Shown: piece after piece, positions 51,114 to 60,281 of the stretch
Layout of the letters: every line of letters begins with the position of its first letter
Position numbering within the stretch: the first letter of the stretch is position 1
Source of the DNA: EW11 sp035765635
GTDB lineage: Bacteria > Verrucomicrobiota > Verrucomicrobiia > Opitutales > Opitutaceae
Direction: 5' to 3'
Length of the DNA stretch: 64,000 nucleotides
Assembly (NCBI GenBank): GCA_035765635.1
Contig: DASTWZ010000029.1
Location: forward strand, 1-64,000
Made by a program: the position numbers and the translations under genes
The notes under the pieces: model-generated
Seen by the model: the letters and a program-made list of their open reading frames with translations, nothing else
Databases searched by the model: none
Told to the model about the DNA's origin: nothing

Positions 51114-51968
51114 TCATTCCACGAGCGAGTCGCGGGCTGGCAAAATGGCTTTGTAGCCTTGTTCGCGCAGATGCAGCAGGACGCGCTCGAGCAGGTTGAC
51201 GCGTTTGGCATCTCCATTGCCCTCGTGCAGGAGAATGATCGCGCCGGGCTTGATCTGGGAAACGATGCGGCGTTCCGCTGTATCCGCATTGGCAATACAA
51301 TCATACCCCCGCGCGCTCCAGGCGACCATCGACAGACCACGCCGCGCGAGTTCGCGGTGCAGAAATGGATTCTTCAGCCCGACCGGCGAACGGAAAAACG
51401 GCGCGACCGGCAGCCGGATCCCGAGAAGGATCTTTCGCCATTGATCGATTTCGCGTCGTGTGCGCGACGGCCCCGCCCACCAGAACGATTTTGCCGGATG
51501 CGTCGTCGTGTGGTTCGCGACGGAGTGGCCGCGTCTCACAATTTCGGCGGTGAGTTCGGGAAAACGGGTGACGTTTTCGCCGATGACAAAAAAGGTCGCC
51601 CGGGCCGAATGACGATCGAGCGCGTCGAGCACCAGCGGAGTCGTGGCCGGATCGGGACCATCGTCGATCGTGAGCCAGACCTCTCGCTGCGCCGTGCGAA
51701 AGCGCGAGACGACCGGACCGAAACCGCGCGCGGTCGGACGCGCATATTGCCAAAATACCCAAGGGTCTGGCCCAAAAAAAAGCACGAGCGCGGTTACACG
51801 AAAATGCAGCGCGAAAAACGCGAAGGCAGCCGCCTTGCACACGATGCAGACGACAAACCCTACCGGAAAAAAGTAAGGCGTGGCCTGTGCAAAAGGCGGA
51901 GGTGTATCCGGTTTCTGAGTACGAACGGCCGAGACGGAACTGGAGGCATCTGCCGATTCCGAGGTCAT
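51114..51968 (-). CDS. Polysaccharide deacetylase (CE4 / NodB domain)
   Basis: A 284-residue protein with an N-terminal hydrophobic region (about 30-65) that anchors or exports it. CE4 motifs in order: VWLTIDDGPDPATTPL (catalytic and metal Asp), GHSVANHTTTHP (metal His pair), FFRSPVGLKNP, MVAWSARGYD and GAIILLHEGNG. It probably removes acetyl or formyl groups from a cell-envelope glycan. The start overlaps the stop of the AMP nucleosidase gene (TGATG). Confidence 0.9.
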   Translation of the reverse strand: MTSESADASSSVSAVRTQKPDTPPPFAQATPYFFPVGFVVCIVCKAAAFAFFALHFRVTALVLFFGPDPWVFWQYARPTARGFGPVVSRFRTAQREVWLTIDDGPDPATTPLVLDALDRHSARATFFVIGENVTRFPELTAEIVRRGHSVANHTTTHPAKSFWWAGPSRTRREIDQWRKILLGIRLPVAPFFRSPVGLKNPFLHRELARRGLSMVAWSARGYDCIANADTAERRIVSQIKPGAIILLHEGNGDAKRVNLLERVLLHLREQGYKAILPARDSLVE

Positions 51969-52738
51969 CAGAAACGGAGATGCTTAACCGTCACGTTGTT
52001 GTTGATCAGCTGCTTCAACGCATCGATGCCGATCTTCAGGTGGTCCTGGACGTAGGATTTGTCGACCATGCGATCGCTTTTGGCCGTTTTCACGCCTTCG
52101 GGCAGCATGGGCTGATCGCTGACCAGCAGCAGGGCGCCGGTGGAAATTTCATTGTAGAAACCGGTCATGAAAATCGTGGCCGTCTCCATATCGACGCAAA
52201 GCGCGCGAATCTTTGTCAGGTAAGCTTTGAAATCTTCGTCGTGCTCCCAAACCCGGCGATTCGTCGTGTAGACCGTGCCGGTCCAGTAGTCGCGGGCGTA
52301 TTCGCGGATGGTTGTGGAGATCGCTTTCTGGAGGGCGAAGGCGGGCAGGGCGGGAACCTCTGGCGGGAAGTAATCCGAACTCGTGCCGTCGCCGCGGATG
52401 GCGGCGATGGGCAAAATCAAATCCCCGAGCGTGGCGCGATGTTTCACCCCGCCGCATTTGCCGAGAAAGAGAACGGCTTTCGGATGAATCGCGCTCAGCA
52501 GGTCCATTACGGTCGCGGCCGACGCGCTGCCCATGCCGAAGTTGATGATCGTGATCCGGCCCGCCGTCGCGCTGGTCATCGGTTTGCCAACGCCGCGGAC
52601 GCGCACCTTGTGCCACTTGGCGAACAGCTTCACGTAGAAGTGAAAGTTCGTCAGAAGAATGTAATCGCCAAAGCTCTTGAGCGGAACGCCGGTGTAGCGC
52701 GGGAGCCAGTTTTCGACGATCTCACGGCGCGATTTCAT
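51968..52738 (-). CDS. amn: AMP nucleosidase (short form, PNP/UDP family)
   Basis: A 256-residue nucleoside-phosphorylase-fold enzyme, cleaving AMP to adenine and ribose 5-phosphate. Features: INFGMGSASAATVMDLLSAI, FLGKCGGVKHRATLGDLILP, VDMETATIFMTGFYNEI (ribose-binding Met-Glu-Thr) and LLLVSDQPMLPEGVKT. The long N-terminal regulatory domain of E. coli Amn is missing, as in many non-proteobacterial forms. Other family activities (uridine phosphorylase, MTA/SAH nucleosidase) are not excluded. Confidence 0.85.
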   Translation of the reverse strand: MKSRREIVENWLPRYTGVPLKSFGDYILLTNFHFYVKLFAKWHKVRVRGVGKPMTSATAGRITIINFGMGSASAATVMDLLSAIHPKAVLFLGKCGGVKHRATLGDLILPIAAIRGDGTSSDYFPPEVPALPAFALQKAISTTIREYARDYWTGTVYTTNRRVWEHDEDFKAYLTKIRALCVDMETATIFMTGFYNEISTGALLLVSDQPMLPEGVKTAKSDRMVDKSYVQDHLKIGIDALKQLINNNVTVKHLRF

Positions 52739-52768
52739 GCTCTTGAATAGCAGAGCACCGATCGGGCC

Positions 52769-53665
52769 TCAAGCGCTGGCCAGCGCGTTCTCCGTATTCA
52801 AATGGTCGATACCGGTGTAGCGCTGCGATTGTTCGTCGGCGTGGTAGCTCGAGCGGACCATCGGACCGCTCTCGACGACGCCGAGGCCGATGCTGAGGCC
52901 GAAGGCTTTCCAGTGCGCGAATTCCTCCGGCGTGACCCAACGCTTGACCGGCAGGTGCTGCGGCGTGGGCTGGAGATATTGTCCCACGGTGAGAATATCG
53001 ACTTTGTCGGACACGAGGTCGCGCATCGTTTGCTCGATCTCCGCCTGCTCTTCGCCGAGTCCAAGCATGATGCCGGTCTTGGTCGTGAAACCGCGGCTTT
53101 TCGCGTGGCGCAAGACGCTGCGGCTGCGGTCGTAGCGGGCTTGCACCCGGACCGGCTTCTGCAGGCGTTCGACGGTTTCGACGTTGTGATTGAAGATGTC
53201 CGGCTTCGCCTCGAGCACGGTGTCGATGTCTTCCGTTTTTCCTTTGAAATCCGGAACGAGAATTTCGATCGCGGTGCTCGGATTCCGATAGCGCACGGCC
53301 CGGATCGTCGCGGCCCAAACGCTCGCCCCGCCGTCGGCGAGTTCGTCGCGAGCCACGCTCGTGATCACGCAATGGCGCAGGCGCATCGTGGCGACCGCTT
53401 CGGCGACGCGGGCGGGCTCACCGAGATCGAGCTCGGTCGGGCGACCCGTGGCGATCGCGCAAAAATTGCATGAGCGCGTGCAGATATTCCCGAGGATCAT
53501 CAGCGTGGCCGTGCCGCGCGACCAGCACTCGCCGAGATTGGGGCACTGCGCGCTTTGGCACACGGTGTGAAGCTTGTGGTCGTCGACCAGCTTGCGAACC
53601 GCGTTGTAGCCAGGTCCGGAGGGAAGTTTGGCACGAAGCCAGTTCGGTTTGCGCGAAGTGTCCAT
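52769..53665 (-). CDS. lipA: Lipoyl synthase
   Basis: A 298-residue radical-SAM enzyme that inserts two sulfurs into octanoyl groups on lipoyl proteins. The auxiliary cluster Cys triad is CQSAQCPNLGEC; the radical-SAM triad is CTRSCNFCAI; the C-terminal RSSYHADE contains the conserved RSSY Ser ligand. Its partner LipB is 46 bp upstream on the same strand, completing the endogenous lipoylation route. Confidence 0.97.
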   Translation of the reverse strand: MDTSRKPNWLRAKLPSGPGYNAVRKLVDDHKLHTVCQSAQCPNLGECWSRGTATLMILGNICTRSCNFCAIATGRPTELDLGEPARVAEAVATMRLRHCVITSVARDELADGGASVWAATIRAVRYRNPSTAIEILVPDFKGKTEDIDTVLEAKPDIFNHNVETVERLQKPVRVQARYDRSRSVLRHAKSRGFTTKTGIMLGLGEEQAEIEQTMRDLVSDKVDILTVGQYLQPTPQHLPVKRWVTPEEFAHWKAFGLSIGLGVVESGPMVRSSYHADEQSQRYTGIDHLNTENALASA

Positions 53666-53711
53666 CGGAAGGAAAGAAAAGGGTGAACTGTAAGCGGGGG
53701 CTAATCCACGT

Positions 53712-54404
53712 TTATTTTTGCCCAGGCCCGGCGACTGGGGAATTCACGAAAAATTTCGGAAGTGAGCGGGCAAACTCCTCGGCCAGCACGCGTTTCACTT
53801 CGGAAACCGGAATATCGCGGCCCAGTTCTTTCGCGAGCGACGTGACCGTGCCGTCTTGCGCGGAGATGCCGCAGGGCACGATGCCGTCGAAGTGTTTCAA
53901 GTCGGGCTGAACGTTGTATGCGAAACCATGATACGTGACCCAACGGCGAACGGCCACGCCGATGGCGGCGATCTTGCGCGGTCCGATCCAGATGCCGGTT
54001 TTCCCTTCGCGGCGTCCGGCCTCGAGGCCGAACCTCGCCGAAGCATCGATCATCACGTCCTCGAGGAAACGCAGATACGCGTGGAGATCCTTGCGATCGT
54101 TCAGCGAGATAATCGGATAGCCCACCACCTGCCCGGGTCCGTGGTAAGTGATGTCGCCGCCGCGATTTGTTTTTTCAACTTCCACGCCTTCTTGCGCGAG
54201 ACGTTCTTCCGCCCAGACGAGATGCTGTTCCGCACCGCCGCGTAGTCCTATTGTGAATACAGGTTGGTGTTCGGTAAACACGAGCGTGTCGCCGATTTCT
54301 CCGGCGATTCGTTGCGCCACGAGCTCGCCCTGGCGATCCCAAGCCTCGCGGTAACGAGTGAGGCCCCAGTCGAGAACAGTGAGCGGCGCGGCGCGGACAT
54401 GCAT
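53712..54404 (-). CDS. lipB: Octanoyltransferase
   Basis: A 230-residue enzyme moving octanoate from acyl-ACP to apo-lipoyl domains. Core motif GGDITYHGPGQVVGYPI, HGFAYNVQPDL, and the catalytic Cys in IVPCGISAQDGTVTSLAKEL are intact. It overlaps the outer end of the lysS leader on the opposite strand and is followed by lipA. Confidence 0.96.
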   Translation of the reverse strand: MHVRAAPLTVLDWGLTRYREAWDRQGELVAQRIAGEIGDTLVFTEHQPVFTIGLRGGAEQHLVWAEERLAQEGVEVEKTNRGGDITYHGPGQVVGYPIISLNDRKDLHAYLRFLEDVMIDASARFGLEAGRREGKTGIWIGPRKIAAIGVAVRRWVTYHGFAYNVQPDLKHFDGIVPCGISAQDGTVTSLAKELGRDIPVSEVKRVLAEEFARSLPKFFVNSPVAGPGQK

Positions 54405-54574
54405 TGGCGACGCTCAAGATTGCCGATCGGCCGCGAGCGTCAAACCGGCGGCGGCATGGGCGCTTTTTTGGACCGCCAAAGGCACAGCGCAGAAACACAA
54501 AAAGGATGGTATTCACTGTGACCGGAAAAGACGGTTGCGCGTGGAGTGGGCGCGCGCCACACTGGTCGGTTTTC

Positions 54575-56056
54575 ATGAGCGACATTCCCACGGACATTTC
54601 ACACGACCAGTACGCGGTTCGCCTGAAGAAGCTGCAGGATTTGCGCGCCGCCGGACAGGACCCGTTTCGCGCAAACTTCGCCACGACGCATTTTTCGGAC
54701 GAGGCCATCAAAGCCTATGTCGACGGACAGGAAAACACCGTTAGCGTCGCGGTGGCCGGCCGGCTCGTCGTGATCCGCGACATGGGCAAGAGCCAGTTCG
54801 TCAAGATCCTCGATCAGCGCGGCGTCATTCAACTTTACCTGAAGAAGGATGTCGTGGGCGACGATGCCTATGTGGCATTCAAGAAACTCGATCTCGGCGA
54901 CATCATCGGCGCGCGCGGCACGTTGTTTAAGACGAAGACCGGTGAAATCACCGTGCGCGTGGAAAGCTACACGCTCGTCTCGAAGGCGCTCCATCCGCTG
55001 CCGGAAAAGTGGCACGGTCTGACCGACCCCGAGCAGGTTTATCGCCAGCGCTACCTCGATTTGATCGTGAACGAAGAGTCGCGGAAGCGTCTGCAACTGC
55101 GGTCGCGCATCGTTTCGCACATCCGCCGCTTTCTGGAAGATCGCAAGTTCCTCGAGGTGGAAACGCCCGTGCTGCAGAATGTCGCCGGCGGCGCGGCCGC
55201 GAAGCCATTCACGACTCATCACAACGCGTTAGGGGTGGATTTCTTCCTCCGCATTTCGCTCGAGCTTTATCTCAAGCGCATGCTTGTGGCGGGCTTCGAT
55301 CGCGTTTTCGAGATCGGTCGCAACTTCCGCAACGAAGGCATTTCCCGCCGGCACAATCCCGAGTTCACCATGCTCGAGGTTTACCAAGCCTACAGCGATT
55401 ACCGCGGCATGATGACGCTGATCAAGGACCTGCTGACCACGCTCTGCGCGGACGTTCTCGGCGCCACTGAAGTGAAGCACGCCGCCAGCGGCCAGGTGAT
55501 CAACTTCGCCGGCGAGTGGCGCGAGGCGAAGTACAAGGATTTGATCCGCGAGACGACGGGCGACGCTCAATGGTTCGAGCGCTCGAAGGCCGAGAAGATA
55601 GCTAAGGCTGAAGCGCTGGGACTTTCGATCAATCCGGCGTGGGAAGAATTCGAAATCACCAACGAAGTTTTCTCGAAGAAGATCGAGCCGACGCTGATCC
55701 AGCCGACCTTCGTCACGCATCTGCCGAAGGAGCTTTGCCCGCTGGCCAAGATCACGCCGGACGACCCGACGACCATCGATGTCTTCGAGCTCTGCATCGG
55801 CGGCATGGAAGTCGCGCCGGCATATTCCGAGCAGAACGATCCTTTCGTGCAGCGGGAAATGTTCGAAGCCCAGGCCGGCGAAGAGAAGCAGAACATCGAC
55901 GAAGATTTCCTGCGCGCGCTGGAACACGGCATGCCCCCCGCCGGCGGCATGGGCGTCGGCATCGACCGCCTCGTCATCCTCCTCACCGGCGCCGAAAGCA
56001 TCCGCGACGTAATCCTGTTCCCGCAGCTACGGTCCGCTCCGCCTACGTCAGTGTAA
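54575..56056 (+). CDS. lysS: Lysyl-tRNA synthetase (class II)
   Basis: A 493-residue aminoacyl-tRNA synthetase. N-terminal OB-fold anticodon-binding domain (about 60-155: VAGRLVVIRDMGKSQFVKIL). Class II motif 1 region FLEVETPVLQNVAGGAAAKP, motif 2 FEIGRNFRNEGISRRHNPEF, motif 3 GGMGVGIDRLVILLTG. The ATG at 54575 gives the usual N-terminus; an upstream start at 54404 would overlap lipB and add an Arg-rich leader. The lol genes follow after 107 bp. Confidence 0.96.
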   Translation: MSDIPTDISHDQYAVRLKKLQDLRAAGQDPFRANFATTHFSDEAIKAYVDGQENTVSVAVAGRLVVIRDMGKSQFVKILDQRGVIQLYLKKDVVGDDAYVAFKKLDLGDIIGARGTLFKTKTGEITVRVESYTLVSKALHPLPEKWHGLTDPEQVYRQRYLDLIVNEESRKRLQLRSRIVSHIRRFLEDRKFLEVETPVLQNVAGGAAAKPFTTHHNALGVDFFLRISLELYLKRMLVAGFDRVFEIGRNFRNEGISRRHNPEFTMLEVYQAYSDYRGMMTLIKDLLTTLCADVLGATEVKHAASGQVINFAGEWREAKYKDLIRETTGDAQWFERSKAEKIAKAEALGLSINPAWEEFEITNEVFSKKIEPTLIQPTFVTHLPKELCPLAKITPDDPTTIDVFELCIGGMEVAPAYSEQNDPFVQREMFEAQAGEEKQNIDEDFLRALEHGMPPAGGMGVGIDRLVILLTGAESIRDVILFPQLRSAPPTSV

Positions 56057-56104
56057 GGGCTCTCGCAGGACTCGGCCCGACCCCTTCAGCCTTCGGGCTT
56101 CGCC

Positions 56105-56135
56105 ATTCTGCATTCTTCCTTTTTCATTCTTCATT
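56105..56135 (-). repeat. AGAATGCAGAAT repeat block, copy 3
   Basis: ATTCTGCATTCTTCC followed by TTTTTCATTCTTCATT: reverse complement of the block at 13373-13396. It is followed by a perfect 8-bp stem GTCCCGCG-TCC-CGCGGGAC (56137-56155) before the lolC/E gene. Confidence 0.5.
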
Positions 56136-56163
56136 AGTCCCGCGTCCCGCGGGACGCCTCAAC

Positions 56164-57393
56164 ATGTCCTGGCCGCTCTATCTGGCGCTGAAGCACCTTT
56201 TCCCGACGGGAAAACGGCTCTCGTTCTTCACTCTGATTTCGATCGTCGGCGTGGCGCTGGGTGTGGGTTTGCTCGTCGTCGTCACCAGCGTCATGGGCGG
56301 CTTTGGCAGCGAGGTTCGCCGCATGGTGGTGGACACCGAGGGCGAGATTCAGATCAAGGCGGCGGGAGCGATATCGAACTATCGCGACATAGTGAAAAAA
56401 GTCACCGCGGTCGACGGCGTGGCTGCGGCGACGCCGTACGCCTCTGGCGTGTTGGTCGTGAAGAACGGCTCGAAGCCTTCCTACCCGGTCATGCGCGGCT
56501 TGGATCTTTCCACGGTGGAGAACGTGGTTCATCTCAGACGTTATATTCGCGTTGGATCGCTGGACGATCTGGACGACGACTCGATCATCGTCAGTTCGGA
56601 ATTGGCCCACAGCCTCGGAGTCGCGGTGGGCAGCCGCGTGGAAGTTTATTCTCCGTTGACGCTCGAGCGCTTGAGCAGCGACGAACTTTTTCTGGGGCGC
56701 ACCGTCACCGTCGTGGGCATTTTGGAGATCGGTCATCAACAGCTCGATAGCAACACGGTCTATTGCACGCTGCGCCTGGCGCAGGACCTGTACGGGCTGA
56801 AGCAAAGCGTTCACGGCATCAACGTCCGCATCAAACCGGGCTACAACGAGGACGAGGTCGCGAGCCGCATCAACGCTGTATTGCCGTTTTCAATACGCGC
56901 GTACTCCTGGATGGAGACCTTCGAGGATTTTCTCTGGGTGCTTCAGCTGGAAAAGAACATGATCTTCTTCCTGCTGCTCTTCATCGTGGTGGTGGCGGGA
57001 TTTTCCGTGGCGAGTTCGTTGCTCATTTCAGTCGTTAGAAAAACCCGCGAGATCGGCGTGCTCAGCGCGATCGGTGGGAAAACCCGCCTGATCGCCGCAT
57101 GCTTTTGCTATCAAGGCTTGATCATCGGGGTTTTCGGCACAGCGGTCGGACTCGGTCTGGGCTTTTTCATGCTGGCCGTGCGCAACGACGTGGTCCTCGG
57201 CATCGCCCATTTGACGCAGCGCGAGGAAACGCTGCGGCGGTTTTATCAATTCAGCGCCTTGCCTTCCAACACCACCGCGCACGATCTCCTCATGATCATC
57301 GTGGCTTCGATCATCATTTCGACGCTGGCCGGACTTCTGCCGGCCTGGCGCGCCGCTCGACTCAAACCGGTGGAGGCCTTGCGCAGTGAGTAA
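56164..57393 (+). CDS. LolC/LolE-type lipoprotein-releasing permease
   Basis: A 409-residue inner-membrane permease. One helix near the N-terminus (LSFFTLISIVGVALGVGLLV), a large periplasmic MacB-like domain (about 50-270), then three helices (MIFFLLLFIVVVAGFSVASS; LIIGVFGTAVGLGLGFF; LLMIIVASIIISTLAGLLPA). The cytoplasmic loop SVVRKTREIGVLSAIGGK and the C-terminal PAWRAARLKPVEALRSE are FtsX-family hallmarks. Only one permease gene is present, so it may act as a homodimer. The ATPase gene overlaps its end by 8 bp. Confidence 0.92.
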   Translation: MSWPLYLALKHLFPTGKRLSFFTLISIVGVALGVGLLVVVTSVMGGFGSEVRRMVVDTEGEIQIKAAGAISNYRDIVKKVTAVDGVAAATPYASGVLVVKNGSKPSYPVMRGLDLSTVENVVHLRRYIRVGSLDDLDDDSIIVSSELAHSLGVAVGSRVEVYSPLTLERLSSDELFLGRTVTVVGILEIGHQQLDSNTVYCTLRLAQDLYGLKQSVHGINVRIKPGYNEDEVASRINAVLPFSIRAYSWMETFEDFLWVLQLEKNMIFFLLLFIVVVAGFSVASSLLISVVRKTREIGVLSAIGGKTRLIAACFCYQGLIIGVFGTAVGLGLGFFMLAVRNDVVLGIAHLTQREETLRRFYQFSALPSNTTAHDLLMIIVASIIISTLAGLLPAWRAARLKPVEALRSE

Positions 57394-58054
57394 AGAACCA
57401 GTGCTCAGCGCGCGCGGATTGAAGAAATCCTACCTCAGCGGCGAGCGGAAACTCGAGGTGCTCGAAGGCATCGACTTCGACGTGTTTGCCGGCGAGAGCG
57501 TCAGCATCCGCGGCGAATCCGGCTCGGGTAAATCCACCTTGCTGAATCTTTTCGCCGGGCTCGATTTGGCGGACGCAGGGCAGATCCTTTGGGGCGGCAA
57601 AGCCGGTCTCGATGCCACCCGCCGCGCGACCTACCTTGGGATGGTCTTTCAATCCTTTTATCTCATCCCGGAGTTGGACGCGTTGCAGAATGTGCTGATG
57701 GCCCGCCGCATGATTGGACGAATCCGAGCGGAAGATAAGAAATCCGCGCAGGAACTTTTGGCCCGCGTCGGCTTGGCGCAACGTTCCCATCATCTGCCCA
57801 ATCAGCTGTCGGGCGGTGAACGCCAGCGCGTGGCCGTCGCGCGCGCGTTGATGAACCGACCGCCGCTCGTTCTTGCCGACGAACCCACCGGCAATCTCGA
57901 CGAGCGCACAGGCGATGCCGTGATCGAACTTCTCCTCGGCCTTTGCGCCGAAACATCGACCGCTCTGGTGCTGGTCACGCACAATGCCGCGCATGCGGTG
58001 AAAGCCATGCGCCATCTCCATTTGACCGCCGGCAAAATGTCCTCCCAACCCTGA
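57386..58054 (+). CDS. lolD: LolD-type ABC transporter ATP-binding protein
   Basis: A 222-residue ATPase that powers release of lipoproteins to LolA. Walker A GESGSGKSTLLNLF (about 43-56), Q-loop GMVFQSFYLIPELDALQNVL, signature NQLSGGERQRVAVARALM, Walker B PLVLADEPTGNLD, and H-loop LVTHNAAHA are present. Starts with GTG, overlapping the permease stop. Confidence 0.95.
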   Translation: MSKEPVLSARGLKKSYLSGERKLEVLEGIDFDVFAGESVSIRGESGSGKSTLLNLFAGLDLADAGQILWGGKAGLDATRRATYLGMVFQSFYLIPELDALQNVLMARRMIGRIRAEDKKSAQELLARVGLAQRSHHLPNQLSGGERQRVAVARALMNRPPLVLADEPTGNLDERTGDAVIELLLGLCAETSTALVLVTHNAAHAVKAMRHLHLTAGKMSSQP

Positions 58055-58064
58055 CCCAAAAAAC

Positions 58065-59057
58065 GTGAGCAACTCGACTGTGGAAAAAATCAAATGCGGC
58101 GTCATCGGCGTCGGCTCACTCGGCCAGCACCACGCCCGCATTTACGCGTCGCTGCCTAATGCCGAACTCGCCGGCATCTTCGAGACGAACGACGCGCGGG
58201 CTGCGGAAATCTGCGGCAAATACAATTGCCGCCGGTTTACTTCGCTCGAGGAAGCGGGCGATGTCTGCGACGCGATTTCGGTCGTCGTGCCGACTGACAA
58301 GCACGCCCAGGTTGCACTGCCGCTCCTCGCGAAAAATTGCCATCTGCTGATCGAGAAACCGATCTGCGCCTCGTTGAAAGAGGCGGAAGACGTCCTGGCC
58401 GCGGCCAAGGCGGCCAACGTTCTCGTGCAGGTCGGCCACATCGAGCATTTCAATCCGGTTATGGGATTTCTCGAAAAGGAAGTGAGCCAGCCTCGCTTCA
58501 TCTCGGCGGAACGCCTCGCCCCTTTCACGCCGCGCGGAACGGAAGTCGGCGTCGTATTGGATTTGATGATACACGACATCGGCATCGTGCTTCAGCTCGT
58601 CAAATCGCCGGTCGTGAAAATCGACAGCGTCGGCGTCAGCGTGCTCTCGAAGACTGAAGACATCGCGAATGCGCGCATTCAATTCGCCAATGGTTGCGTC
58701 GCGAATCTGAGCACAAGCCGCATGAGCTTAAAAAAAGTGCGCGAGATCCGGGTGTTTCAGCCGTCGGGCTATTTCTCCTTCGATTTCATGAACCAGTCCG
58801 GCCATCTCGTCCGCAAGACGGGCATGCTGGAATACGCGGGCAAGCTCATGGCTGGAGCGGTCAAGCCAGGCGACCTCGGCGCGATTCCGATCGAACCGGT
58901 GCCCCTCGAGAAAGGTGAACCGCTCGCGTTGGAGCTGGCCCATTTCATCGACAGTGTGCGCGAGGCGAAGCAGCCCAAGGTCAGCGGAGAACTCGGTCGC
59001 ACCGCGCTCGAAGTCGCGATCGCGATCACAGAGCAGATTCGATCGGCCAAACCTTAG
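58065..59057 (+). CDS. Gfo/Idh/MocA oxidoreductase, GnnA-like
   Basis: A 330-residue NAD(P)-dependent sugar oxidoreductase. Rossmann start KCGVIGVGSLGQHHARIYAS, the EKPI motif (HLLIEKPICASLKEAEDVLA) and VGHIEHFNPVMGF are visible; the catalytic His lies in LDLMIHDIGIVLQLV. HIExFNP is also found in GnnA, which makes the 3-keto-UDP-GlcNAc precursor of 2,3-diamino lipid A. It sits 22 bp before lpxB, consistent with lipid A work, but the partner aminotransferase GnnB is not in the window. GTG start at 58065. Confidence 0.85.
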   Translation: MSNSTVEKIKCGVIGVGSLGQHHARIYASLPNAELAGIFETNDARAAEICGKYNCRRFTSLEEAGDVCDAISVVVPTDKHAQVALPLLAKNCHLLIEKPICASLKEAEDVLAAAKAANVLVQVGHIEHFNPVMGFLEKEVSQPRFISAERLAPFTPRGTEVGVVLDLMIHDIGIVLQLVKSPVVKIDSVGVSVLSKTEDIANARIQFANGCVANLSTSRMSLKKVREIRVFQPSGYFSFDFMNQSGHLVRKTGMLEYAGKLMAGAVKPGDLGAIPIEPVPLEKGEPLALELAHFIDSVREAKQPKVSGELGRTALEVAIAITEQIRSAKP

Positions 59058-59078
59058 CGCAGCACGCGGCGCCGGACG

Positions 59079-60278
59079 ATGGCACATCCCCTGAGATTTC
59101 CCTCACCAGCCGGCGCGGTCGATGTTCTCCTCATCGCAGGCGAGCACTCGGGCGACCAGCACGGGGCGCGGTTGATCAAAGATCTTTTCCGCAAAAATCC
59201 TTCGCTGAAGGTCGCGGCTCTTGGCGGACCGGAAATCGCGCGTTCGGGGGCGCAATTCCTCTTTGATCTGACCGCGTCATCCGTCGTGGGCTTCGTCGAG
59301 GTGGTGAAGAACCTGCCTTTTTTCAAACAGGTCTTCGAGGCCACGTTGTCATGGATTTCTGAATACAAACCGCGCGCGGTGGTGTTTGTCGATTATCCCG
59401 GACTGAATCTCCGTCTGGCCAAGGCGATGTTCGAACGCGGACTCTCGCGCAAAGCCGGCGGTCCGATTCGCGCGCTCTATTACATCAGCCCGCAGATCTG
59501 GGCCTGGAAGGCCGGGCGGCGCTTCAAAATGGCGGAGCATCTCGACGGCATGGCGGTGATTTTCCCGTTCGAGATCGAATCGTACGGCGACACTCGTCTT
59601 CCGGTCGAATTTGTCGGTCATCCGTTTGTCGAGAGGGACTACGAGCCGCCGGTTGCCTACGACAAAGACGCCCCCGTGCTTCTGTTGCCCGGAAGCCGTC
59701 GCCAGGCCGTCCGCAGAATTTTTCCTCCGATGCTGGCTGGTTTCCAGCGCTTCGGGGAACGCGGGGCCGTGGTGATCTGCCCAAGCCGCGCAATCGAAGA
59801 AACACTCCGTGCCGCGAACCCTCCGGCCAATGTCGAGATTCGGCGCCTCGATGAAAACCACGCAGTCGAGATCGGCGCCGCCTCTTCCTCCGCCGTTTCT
59901 GTCGCCGGGCAGGCGCGCACGCCCATCCCAGCTTCGGCGGTGCTCACCAGTTCGGGCACGATGTCGATGCATTGCGCGCTGGCTGCGATTCCTGGCGCGA
60001 TCGTTTACCGCACGAATCCGATCACCTATTTGATTGCGCGGCGCCTGGTTAAAATCCCGTTCATCGGCATCGCGAATCTGCTTTTGCGCGAAGCGGTTTA
60101 TCCGGAATACATCCAGGGCGCGGCTCAACCCGAGGCGTTAGGGCGCGAGTTGCGCGACTGTATCCATAATCTGGATCGCGTTCGCCGAACCGCAGAACTC
60201 GCCGCAAAACTCCGGGCGATTCTGCGGCAGCCGACCTCCGGCAGCGCAGCCGATTGGGTGGAGAAATTTCTGCGCTAA
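59079..60278 (+). CDS. lpxB: Lipid-A-disaccharide synthase
   Basis: A 399-residue GT19 glycosyltransferase that joins UDP-diacyl-GlcN and lipid X in lipid A synthesis. N-terminal LIAGEHSGDQHGARLIKDLF, GFVEVVKNLPFFKQVF, VVFVDYPGLNLRLAK, YYISPQIWAWK, LPGSRRQAVRRIFPPML and TSSGTMSMHCALAAIPGAIVYRTNP are diagnostic. It proves the organism has a lipid A outer membrane. Convergent with hemA (3 bp gap). Confidence 0.96.
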   Translation: MAHPLRFPSPAGAVDVLLIAGEHSGDQHGARLIKDLFRKNPSLKVAALGGPEIARSGAQFLFDLTASSVVGFVEVVKNLPFFKQVFEATLSWISEYKPRAVVFVDYPGLNLRLAKAMFERGLSRKAGGPIRALYYISPQIWAWKAGRRFKMAEHLDGMAVIFPFEIESYGDTRLPVEFVGHPFVERDYEPPVAYDKDAPVLLLPGSRRQAVRRIFPPMLAGFQRFGERGAVVICPSRAIEETLRAANPPANVEIRRLDENHAVEIGAASSSAVSVAGQARTPIPASAVLTSSGTMSMHCALAAIPGAIVYRTNPITYLIARRLVKIPFIGIANLLLREAVYPEYIQGAAQPEALGRELRDCIHNLDRVRRTAELAAKLRAILRQPTSGSAADWVEKFLR

Positions 60279-60281
60279 CCG

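Noticed and set aside
55639..56163. Long N-terminal extension of the LolC/E frame through lysS
   Set aside because: It overlaps the certain lysS coding region in another frame; ATG 56164 gives the standard permease N-terminus.
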